Shown one piece after another: positions 56,026-64,000 of a DNA stretch of 64,000 bases (positions within the stretch are counted from its first letter, which is position 1; every line of letters starts with the position of its first letter). Below the pieces are notes generated by a model. That model was not told where the DNA came from. It saw nothing but the letters and a program-made list of their open reading frames with translations, and searched no databases. The stretch covers positions 1-64,000 of the forward strand of contig NZ_AUWQ01000026.1 of the NCBI RefSeq assembly GCF_000455205.1, read 5' to 3'. Position numbers and translations under genes: made by a program. This stretch comes from Mycobacterium sp. UM_CSW. GTDB lineage: Bacteria; Actinomycetota; Actinomycetes; Mycobacteriales; Mycobacteriaceae.

Positions 56026-58862
56026 TCGCGCGAACGGTCCGCCGGCTGTCGGTGCCCATCCTGCTTTTCTGGCTCGGGCTGGCCGCCGTCACCAATGTCT
56101 TTGTACCGCAACTGGAAGCGGTCGGGGAAGCGCACGCCGTTTCGATGAGCCCCGACGACGCCCCGGCGATACAGGCGATGAAGCGTATCGGCCAGGTGTT
56201 CGGAGAATTCGACTCCGACAGCGCGGTCATGGTCGTGCTGGAAGGCCAGGCGCCGCTGGGCGACGCGGCGCACCGCTTTTACGACGACCTGATGCGCAGG
56301 CTCGCCCGCGACCGCAAGCATGTCGAGCACATCCAAGACTTCTGGGGCGATCCGCTCACCGCTGCCGGGTCACAGAGCGCCGACGGCAAGGCCGCCTACG
56401 TTCAGGTTTTCCTCGCGGGCCACCAGGGCGAGACACTGGCCAACGAGTCCGTCGACGCCGTCCGGGGAATCGTGTCAAGTGCGGTGGCGCCCAACGGGGT
56501 CCGGGCGTACGTCGCCGGCCCGGCGGCCGTGACCACCGATCAGCTCGAGTTCGGCAACAAGAGCGCCCGCAAGGTGATGGGCGTGACGGTCGGGGTCATC
56601 GTGCTGATGCTGCTGATCGTGTACCGCTCCGTGGTCACCGTCCTGCTGACCCTGCTGATGGTCTTCATCGAACTGCCCGCCGTGCAAGGAGTGATCGCAT
56701 TCCTCGGAAGCCACGGGATCATCGGGCTTTCTACCTTCGCGGTCCAGATCCTGCCGATCCTCGCCATCGCCGCGGGCACCGACTACGCGATATTCATCGT
56801 GGGCCGATATCAGGAGGCGCGCCAAGCCGGCCAAGACCGGGAAACCGCCTACTACACCATGTTTGGCGGCAGTGCCCACGTGGTCCTTGGCTCGGGCCTG
56901 ACCATCGCCGGCGCGATGTTCTGCCTCAGCTTCACCACGCTGCCCTACTTCCAAACCCTGGGCGCGCCGTGCGCGATCGGGATGTTCACCATGGTGGCGG
57001 GCGCGCTCACGCTCGGTCCGGCCATCGTCACGTTGGGCAGCCGATTCGGGCTGTTCGATCCAAAACGGAAAATGAAGACGCGTGGATGGCGGCGGGTGGG
57101 AACCGCCGTCGTCCGGTGGCCCGCACCGATACTCGCGGCGGCCTCGGCGACCGCGCTCGTCGGGCTGCTCGCCCTGCCGTCGTTCACGACGAGTTACAAC
57201 GACCGCAATTACCTGCCCCGGATCACCCCGTCCAACATCGGGTATGCCGCGGCCGAGCGGCACTTTTCGCCCGCCCGGTTGAACCCCGACCTGCTGCTGG
57301 TGGAGGCCGACCACGACATGCGCAATCCCGCCGACATGCTCGTGCTGGACCGGCTGGCCAAGGGCGTGTTCGGGGCCGACGGCGTCGCCCGCGTTCAATC
57401 CATCACCCGTCCGTTGGGCGCCCCAATCACGCACACCTCCATCCCATTTCAGATCAGCATGCAAGGCACCACGCTGACCGAGAACATGAAGTACCTGCAT
57501 GACCGCATGGCCGACATGCGGGCCATCGCCGACCAGATGACCGGCGTCATCGACACCATGCAACGCATGCTCGCCATGATGCGCGAGCTGGCCGCCACCA
57601 CACACGACGTCGCCGGCCAGACCAAGCGGATCGTCGATGACACGACCGAAGTGCGCGACCGCATCGCCGATTTCGACGACTTCTTCCGCCCGCTGCGTGG
57701 CTACTTCCACTGGGAGCAACACTGTTTCGACATTCCCGTCTGCTGGGCGCTGCGATCGGCATTCGACGCGCTCGACGGCGTCGACACGCTCACCGACGAC
57801 CTGGGCGGTCTGGTCAAGGACACCGACCGGCTGGACAGCCTGATGCCGCAGCTGATTTCGCTGCTGCCGCCGATCATCGACGCGACGACAACCATGCGCA
57901 CCATGACCATGACGATGTACAGCACGTTCGCGGGCCTGCTGGACCAGATGGACGCCGCGCAGCAGAACGCCTCCGCGATGGGGAAAGCCTTCGACACGGC
58001 CAAGAACGACGACTCGTTCTACCTGCCGCCGGAGGTCTTCGACAACCCCGACTTCAAACGGGGCCTGGCGATGTTCCTCTCGCCGGACGGCAAGGCCGCG
58101 CGACTGATCATCACCCACGACGGGGATCCCGCCACCCCCGAAGGCGTCTCGCGCGTCGACGCCATCAAGCAGGCCGCGCGTCACGCCCTCAAAGGGACGC
58201 CCTTGGAAGATGCCAGGATCTACCTGGGTGGCACCGCCGCGACGTACAAGGACATGAGCGACGCGGCCAAGTACGACCTGCTGATCGCGGGAATCGCCGC
58301 GGCCTGCCTGATCTTCATCATCATGCTGGTGATCACCGGCAGCGTCGTCGCGGCCCTGGTCATCATCGGGACCGTGGTGCTCTCGCTGGGATCGTCGTTC
58401 GGGCTGTCGGTGCTGGTGTGGCAGGACATCCTCGGTATTCCGTTGCACTGGTTGGTCATCGCGATGGCGCTGATCGTGCTGCTGGCCGTGGGATCGGACT
58501 ACAACCTGTTGCTCGTCTCGCGGTTCAAAGAGGAAATCGGCGCCGGAATCAAGACCGGAATCATCCGCGCGATGGGCGGAACCGGGGCGGTGGTGACCTC
58601 CGCGGGCCTGGTGTTCGCCTTCACCATGGCGTCCTTCGTGTTCAGCGACCTGCAGATGATCGGTCAGTTCGGGACGATCGTCGGCATCGGCCTGCTTTTC
58701 GACACGCTGATCGTGCGGTCGCTGATGACACCGTCGATCGCCGCCCTGCTCGGGCGGTGGTTCTGGTGGCCCCGGCGGGTGGGTCCCCGCCCTCGCGCGC
58801 GGGGGCCCCGTCGCACCCCCACCCTGTCGACCCCGACCGCCATCGAAAGCGTGCGCCCATGA
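56022..58862 (+). CDS. MmpL-family RND transporter
   Basis: A 946-residue MmpL. Two halves, each with a large periplasmic loop (about residues 40-190 and 390-720) and membrane bundles; the proton-relay Asp-Tyr pairs are in [16 protein letters not shown] and [16 protein letters not shown]. The second loop has a long helical part ([17 protein letters not shown] and beyond), as in MmpL4/5. The GTG at 56022 overlaps the mmpS stop (GTGA). The C-terminal tail after the last helix is short and basic. Cargo unknown; TetR and SDR neighbours suggest an inducible lipid or drug exporter. Confidence 0.94.
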   Translation: MIARTVRRLSVPILLFWLGLAAVTNVFVPQLEAVGEAHAVSMSPDDAPAIQAMKRIGQVFGEFDSDSAVMVVLEGQAPLGDAAHRFYDDLMRRLARDRKHVEHIQDFWGDPLTAAGSQSADGKAAYVQVFLAGHQGETLANESVDAVRGIVSSAVAPNGVRAYVAGPAAVTTDQLEFGNKSARKVMGVTVGVIVLMLLIVYRSVVTVLLTLLMVFIELPAVQGVIAFLGSHGIIGLSTFAVQILPILAIAAGTDYAIFIVGRYQEARQAGQDRETAYYTMFGGSAHVVLGSGLTIAGAMFCLSFTTLPYFQTLGAPCAIGMFTMVAGALTLGPAIVTLGSRFGLFDPKRKMKTRGWRRVGTAVVRWPAPILAAASATALVGLLALPSFTTSYNDRNYLPRITPSNIGYAAAERHFSPARLNPDLLLVEADHDMRNPADMLVLDRLAKGVFGADGVARVQSITRPLGAPITHTSIPFQISMQGTTLTENMKYLHDRMADMRAIADQMTGVIDTMQRMLAMMRELAATTHDVAGQTKRIVDDTTEVRDRIADFDDFFRPLRGYFHWEQHCFDIPVCWALRSAFDALDGVDTLTDDLGGLVKDTDRLDSLMPQLISLLPPIIDATTTMRTMTMTMYSTFAGLLDQMDAAQQNASAMGKAFDTAKNDDSFYLPPEVFDNPDFKRGLAMFLSPDGKAARLIITHDGDPATPEGVSRVDAIKQAARHALKGTPLEDARIYLGGTAATYKDMSDAAKYDLLIAGIAAACLIFIIMLVITGSVVAALVIIGTVVLSLGSSFGLSVLVWQDILGIPLHWLVIAMALIVLLAVGSDYNLLLVSRFKEEIGAGIKTGIIRAMGGTGAVVTSAGLVFAFTMASFVFSDLQMIGQFGTIVGIGLLFDTLIVRSLMTPSIAALLGRWFWWPRRVGPRPRARGPRRTPTLSTPTAIESVRP

Positions 58863-59236
58863 CCCTCCGCCGCACCAGACACCAGAAGCTGTCCGAGTCG
58901 ATCCGCATCGCCGCGCCGCCCGACCAGGTGTGGGAACTGATCACCACCGTCGCCGGCATCACGGACTGGTATGACGCGTGGGACGCGGTGGAGCACTCCG
59001 CCGGCGAGGAACGACTCCAGGTCGGCACGTCGTTTCGACTGATCCGCCGCCGCAACGGCCGCGACGACACGGCGTTGTGCCGCGTGACCTCGATGCACCC
59101 GGGCAGGCGGTTGTGCTGGGTGCAGTACGCCCCCGACCGGCCCGCCATGTCGGTCGAGTTCCAGTTGGCTGCCGAAACCGACGCCGGCACGCTGCTGAGC
59201 CACACCAGGAGCTGGCTCGAACCCGGTGATCGCTGA
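58859..59236 (+). CDS. SRPBCC-fold protein
   Basis: A 125-residue protein of the START/Bet v1-like SRPBCC superfamily: [33 protein letters not shown] at the N-terminus and a final helix region [11 protein letters not shown]. Length is short for the family (about 140), the last helix seems cut. Such folds bind lipophilic ligands or act as cyclases. The ATG overlaps the mmpL stop (ATGA), so it belongs to the mmpS-mmpL transcript and may bind the exported molecule. Confidence 0.82.
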   Translation: MTLRRTRHQKLSESIRIAAPPDQVWELITTVAGITDWYDAWDAVEHSAGEERLQVGTSFRLIRRRNGRDDTALCRVTSMHPGRRLCWVQYAPDRPAMSVEFQLAAETDAGTLLSHTRSWLEPGDR

Positions 59237-59285
59237 TGCCACTCAGCTGGATACCACGAAGCCGGCTGCCACTAAGCTGGCTGCC

Positions 59286-60845
<1,560 letters not shown>

Positions 60846-60854
60846 CTCGGCGGT

Positions 60855-61472
60855 TTATGCCCGCGCCTCCGTTGTGAGGCCCGGCCAGGCGGCCATCGCG
60901 GCCGCGACTGCACCCATGAGCGCTTTGCGGGAGGCGCCGTCGCCGGCGCGCACGGCCAGGCCGTGAATCACGGTGGCGTAGAACGACGCGATGGTATCGA
61001 TGTCGGTCGATGCCGCTAGTTCACCTTCGTCGACCGCGCGGGCGAGCCGCGCCTTGATGACTTTCGGTGTCTGCCGGCGGATGGCCTGTAGGTAGTCCTG
61101 AGCCCCGCTATTGGCCGGCGTGCAATTCGTCGCACCCAGCACCAGCAAGCACCCGTGGGGTTGCCCTGAGCGGCTGAAGGATTCAGCGGTGAGTCGCAGC
61201 ATCTCGTGCAGAGCTTCGCGAGCGGTCGGAGTTTCGTGCAACGCGTGCAGCGCGGGCGCGCCGACTGTCTGCTGGTAGGCATCGACGGCTTGACGAAACA
61301 GGGCCTCTTTGGACCCGAACGCGTGGTACAGGCTGGTCGCGCTGATATCGCCCATCGCAGCCAACAGGTCCTCCAGGGTGGTGCCCTCGTAGCCGCGTTC
61401 CCAGAACAACATCATCGCGCTGTGCAGCGCCTCGTCGCGGTCGAACCCCGGCGGTCGTCCTCTCTTCGCCAT
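60855..61472 (-). CDS. TetR/AcrR-family regulator
   Basis: A 205-residue TetR protein of the group that starts AKRGRPPGFDRDEALHSAMMLFWERGYEGTTLEDLL (in parts), with HTH end ISATSLYHAFGSKEALF near residue 45 and a Cys in QPHGCLLVLGATNC. Such proteins often respond to quinones or electrophiles. The ATG at 61472 has GGAGGAG 4 bp upstream. It is divergent from an SDR gene with two TGTAG-N6-CTACA sites between and convergent with guaA. Confidence 0.9.
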   Translation of the reverse strand: MAKRGRPPGFDRDEALHSAMMLFWERGYEGTTLEDLLAAMGDISATSLYHAFGSKEALFRQAVDAYQQTVGAPALHALHETPTAREALHEMLRLTAESFSRSGQPHGCLLVLGATNCTPANSGAQDYLQAIRRQTPKVIKARLARAVDEGELAASTDIDTIASFYATVIHGLAVRAGDGASRKALMGAVAAAMAAWPGLTTEARA

Positions 61473-61487
61473 GTCCTCCTCCATTTC

Positions 61488-61503
61488 TGTAGGTGATACT
61501 ACA
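61488..61503. promoter_or_regulatory. Operator 1, TetR/SDR gap
   Basis: TGTAG-N6-CTACA with flanking TTT/AAA (TTTCTGTAGG begins at 61484). It lies just upstream of the TetR start and ribosome site. The same 10-mer recurs at 61540. Confidence 0.85.
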
Positions 61504-61543
61504 TAAACTCTTGACACGGTCGCTTCCAGCCCGCCACTATTTC

Positions 61544-61559
61544 TGTAGGAAGGACTACA
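61544..61559. promoter_or_regulatory. Operator 2, TetR/SDR gap
   Basis: TGTAG-N6-CTACA again, in a TTTCTGTAGG context, 56 bp from operator 1 and 20 bp before the SDR ATG at 61580. A possible -35 TTGACA lies at 61511-61516 between the two sites. Confidence 0.85.
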
Positions 61560-61579
61560 AAATAGCGAAGGGTAAGAGG

Positions 61580-62332
61580 ATGGGCGGTTCTGCACAACCT
61601 GTCGTGCTCCTCACCGGCGGCACCACCGGCATCGGATACGCGAGCGCAGTGGCGCTACACAAACGGGGTTACGCGGTGCTGGTGACCGGCAACAATCCGG
61701 CCAGGCTGGCAGCTGCGCGTGACGGTATGCCCGCCGATATCGTTGTACTGCAGGCAGATTCGGCAGATGTCGCGTCGGCAGATCTGATCGCTGATGAACT
61801 GCGGCGGCGGTGGGGCGGTGTCGATGCTGTCGTGCTCAACGCGGGCATCGGGCGGATGTTGCCGATCGAGGCCGTCGACGAAGGGATCTTCGACGAGCAC
61901 TTCGCGGTCAACGTGAAAGGCCCGTTCTTCACTCTGCAGAAGGTGCTGCCCCTGCTGCCGTCGGGCGGGTCGATCGTCATCACCAGTGCGGTCGGGACGT
62001 ATCTGGGCGCGCCGAACTGGTCGGTGTACACCGCCACCAAGGGCGCCTTGGCGGCCATGGTGCGTGCGCTGGCCGCTGAACTCGCGCCGCGTGGAATCCG
62101 GGTGAATTCGGTGAGCCCGGGTCCGATCGACAACGCCGCCTTCGACAAACTCGGAATGCCGCCCGACGAATTGGCGGCCTTCAAAGCCCTGTTGCCCCAG
62201 CGTATTCCGATGGGCCGCTTCGGTGTCGAGGACGAGACCGCGCGCCTCATCGCCTTCCTGGTGTCGCCCGAGGCGAGTTTCATCACTGGCGAAGACATCC
62301 GTGTCGACGGCGGCCTGGCCGCCACTCTCTGA
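61580..62332 (+). CDS. Short-chain dehydrogenase/reductase
   Basis: A 250-residue classical SDR. VVLLTGGTTGIGYASAVAL binds the coenzyme, VVLNAGIGRML is the NAG motif, Ser is in IVITSAVGTYLGA, and the active site is WSVYTATKGALAAM (YxxxK). The C-terminus FITGEDIRVDGGLAATL is standard. AAGAGG precedes the ATG. First gene of a plus-strand cassette under the divergent TetR. Confidence 0.92.
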   Translation: MGGSAQPVVLLTGGTTGIGYASAVALHKRGYAVLVTGNNPARLAAARDGMPADIVVLQADSADVASADLIADELRRRWGGVDAVVLNAGIGRMLPIEAVDEGIFDEHFAVNVKGPFFTLQKVLPLLPSGGSIVITSAVGTYLGAPNWSVYTATKGALAAMVRALAAELAPRGIRVNSVSPGPIDNAAFDKLGMPPDELAAFKALLPQRIPMGRFGVEDETARLIAFLVSPEASFITGEDIRVDGGLAATL

Positions 62333-62396
62333 ACCGACGCCAGCTGATCCCACCCCTGCCTTACCGGCTCGCCTCACCCACCCACGGAGACAAACC

Positions 62397-63278
62397 ATGA
62401 CCCATAACCCCATCCTGGTCACCGGAGCCACCGGCCGCGTCGGCCGCCACCTCGTCACCCAGCTCGCCGCCGCCGGGCATCCGGTCCGAGCTCTGATTCG
62501 AGATCCGTCCAAAGCCGCCACGTTCCCGCCCTCCGTCGAGGCGGTAGTGGCCGACCTGACCGAACCCCGGTCGCTGACCGCCGCGTTCGACCGAGCCGAG
62601 CGGGTGTTCGTGTTGGCCCCAACCCCGCCGATACCGGATATGGAACGACTGGAGATCAACGCGTTCGTCGCCGCCGAACAAGCCGGCGCTCGCCACATCG
62701 TCTACCTGTCCAACTTCGGTGCCGGCCGCTTCCACCACCCGCTGTTCACCGCACACGGCGCCAACGAATGGCGCCTCCGCTCCCTGGCCGTCGAGTGGAC
62801 CATCCTGCGCCCCACCCGATTCATGACCGAAGTGCCGTTCACCTGGCACGGCATCCACACCGAGGCGACCCTGCGCGAACCCGTCGGCGGTCAGCCGCTG
62901 ACCATCGTCGATCCGCACGACATCGCCGCGGCCGCAGCGCTGATCCTGACCACCGATGGTCATGCCTCCCGCATCTACGAACTCACCGGTCAGGCCATCA
63001 CCGGCCCCCAGATCGCCGAGCACCTTTCCGCAACCTTGAACCGACCGATCGGATTCGAAGATTGCACCGAGGACGTCTTCGACCGCGACCTCGCCGACGG
63101 CGGGGTGCCCGCGGCAGTGATCGAGATCCTGCACGAAGTCTTTCGCACCGTGCGCCAAGGCCACTGGTACGACACCCCCACCCTGGCGAACCTGCTCGGG
63201 CGCCCGCCCCGCAGCTACGCCGACTGGCTGCGCGACAACCGCGAGCTGCTTCCGGCCGACCGTGAGGCGCTCAAGTGA
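62397..63278 (+). CDS. NmrA-like / NAD(P)H:quinone-type atypical SDR
   Basis: A 293-residue protein with PILVTGATGRVGRHLVTQLAAAGHPVRALIRDPSKA at the N-terminus (in parts), the pattern of the NmrA/QOR2 group. A YLSNFGAG stretch follows near residue 100 and an NmrA-type C-terminal part. It likely reduces or senses a quinone-like molecule with NADPH. The ATG at 62397 follows the SDR after 64 bp; the stop overlaps the next gene (GTGA). Confidence 0.88.
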   Translation: MTHNPILVTGATGRVGRHLVTQLAAAGHPVRALIRDPSKAATFPPSVEAVVADLTEPRSLTAAFDRAERVFVLAPTPPIPDMERLEINAFVAAEQAGARHIVYLSNFGAGRFHHPLFTAHGANEWRLRSLAVEWTILRPTRFMTEVPFTWHGIHTEATLREPVGGQPLTIVDPHDIAAAAALILTTDGHASRIYELTGQAITGPQIAEHLSATLNRPIGFEDCTEDVFDRDLADGGVPAAVIEILHEVFRTVRQGHWYDTPTLANLLGRPPRSYADWLRDNRELLPADREALK

Positions 63279-63721
63279 GCAAACCTCGAGCCGAGCTTCC
63301 CGCGGCGATGCTGCGCTTCTCCAAAGTCCCGGCCGCGCTGCTGCGTGCCGGCATTCCCCTTGGCCCCCTGTACCTTCTCGAGAGCCGCGGCCGGCGCAGC
63401 GGAACGCTGCACTCCGTCCCCGTGGTCGTCTTCCGCCACGACGACGGCCGCTGGCTGGTGTCGATGTACGGCGAAACCGGGTGGGTCGCCAACGTGCGAG
63501 ACGCCGGCACGGCTGTCATCCGGCGCGGGCGCCGGGCGGAGACCATCCACTGCACCGAAGTCACCGACAACCGCCGCGCCGAGGTCGCCATGCACCTGCG
63601 ACGCAAATTCGGTTTCATCCCGTTCGTCCGGGCCGCGTTCAACGCCAACCCGAGCGACGGCCCGGGCGCTTTCCAGGCCGAACAGCGCCGCCACCCGGCA
63701 TTCCTCATCGCGCGGGAGTAA
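63275..63721 (+). CDS. Deazaflavin (F420)-dependent nitroreductase-family protein
   Basis: A 148-residue split-barrel protein of the Ddn/DUF385 family: LYLLESRGRRSGTLHSVPVVVFRHDDGRWLVSMYGETGWVANVRDAG in essence (residues 33-78), the region that binds F420 phosphate in relatives. Members reduce nitro compounds, quinones and unsaturated ketones. GTG start at 63275 overlaps the NmrA-like gene. Third gene of the redox cassette. Confidence 0.9.
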   Translation: MSKPRAELPAAMLRFSKVPAALLRAGIPLGPLYLLESRGRRSGTLHSVPVVVFRHDDGRWLVSMYGETGWVANVRDAGTAVIRRGRRAETIHCTEVTDNRRAEVAMHLRRKFGFIPFVRAAFNANPSDGPGAFQAEQRRHPAFLIARE

Positions 63722-64000
63722 CTACTCCACGAATTCGCGCTTGCCGTAGGCGATCGTGGCGGCCTCCCAATTGCCGCCGGCCGCGCCGACGAGTCGGCGG
63801 GCGACGTCTCGATCGTCGTTTCCGGCGACCAGGATCAGGGTGTGGTCGGTCGTGGTGACGGATCCGCCCCGGATGCGGTCGCGGGCGACCGGGTCGCCCG
63901 CCAGCGCGTCGCCGAAGCGGGCGACGTCGACATCCGGCACGGCGATGATGATCGCGTCCGCTTCCGGCGCACGCTCGTAGTCGAAGGTCAGCACCGCTTC
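63722..64000 (-). CDS. Hypothetical protein, 5' end outside the window
   Basis: The frame is open up to the right edge; an internal GTG at 63994 would give 90 residues (LTFDYERAPEADAIIIAVPDVDVARFGDAL onward). Acidic, Ala/Asp-rich, with no family recognised. Alternating strands and helices (ADAIIIAVPDVD, HTLILVAGNDDRDVARRLV) suggest a small alpha/beta fold. It is tail to tail with the deazaflavin-type gene with no gap between the stops. Confidence 0.5.
   Translation of the reverse strand, partial: EAVLTFDYERAPEADAIIIAVPDVDVARFGDALAGDPVARDRIRGGSVTTTDHTLILVAGNDDRDVARRLVGAAGGNWEAATIAYGKREFVE

Noticed and set aside
56475-58448. 657-codon minus-strand frame over mmpL
   Set aside because: His/Arg/Gly/Asp-rich shadow with no domain, opposite a clear RND transporter.
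40462-59236. Genomic island with integrase and attachment sites
   Set aside because: The block is accessory by content, but no integrase, transposase, tRNA or flanking direct repeats were found, and base composition is like the rest.
59226-59285. Longer guaA start at GTG 59226
   Set aside because: It would overlap the SRPBCC gene and add residues unlike known GuaA starts; kept only as an alternative.

Overview
The window is high-GC actinobacterial DNA and its gene order points to a Mycobacterium. In order it carries glmS, a DUF4436 protein, nnr, gadB, alr, tsaE-tsaB-rimI-tsaD, groES-groEL1, whiB3, sigD-rsdA, guaB2-guaB3, choD, a TauD-type dioxygenase with its TetR, a GH65/HAD pair and guaA. 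From memory this follows the M. tuberculosis Rv3439c-Rv3396c order. A PPE protein and an MmpS/MmpL pair support the assignment. Compared with M. tuberculosis there are many extra regulated redox and lipid-type genes, so a non-tuberculous, possibly M. avium-complex-like species is likely. That last step is inference.

Layout. 1-4458: tail of an Ala/Pro-rich protein, an LLM oxidoreductase, a SnoaL protein, a MarR/methyltransferase pair around a clear palindrome, and a hydrolase-like protein that lacks its serine. 4459-20082: housekeeping block for amino-sugar synthesis, NAD(P)HX repair, glutamate decarboxylation, D-alanine synthesis, t6A tRNA modification and chaperonins, with a CIRCE-type operator and a strong terminator. 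20092-27720: accessory block with an alcohol dehydrogenase/TetR pair and twin operators, two tandem membrane adenylate cyclases, a diiron ferritin-like protein, a metal-site-degenerate SodC-like lipoprotein and a frameshifted hemerythrin remnant. 27725-40416: conserved regulatory, purine and cholesterol-oxidase block.

40462-59236 is a long accessory insertion between the GH65/HAD pair and guaA. It contains a TetR/NmrA pair; a six-gene minus-strand operon (DHA2 exporter, two methyltransferases, alpha/beta hydrolase, small membrane protein, DinB protein) facing an HxlR-SCP2 fusion regulator; a lone PPE gene; a P450 coupled to a peroxiredoxin-like gene and divergent from a TetR; a TetR facing an acyl-CoA-dehydrogenase-like flavoprotein; and a TetR-SDR-SDR operon divergent from mmpS-mmpL-SRPBCC. 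After guaA (59286-60845) comes another TetR-controlled redox cassette (SDR, NmrA, deazaflavin-dependent reductase-like protein) to the right edge.

A recurring theme is a small self-contained module: a divergent TetR- or MarR-type regulator, one or two inverted repeats in the shared promoter, and one to six redox or modification genes. Eight such intergenic operators can be read directly. No tRNA, rRNA, CRISPR array, insertion sequence or phage gene was seen.
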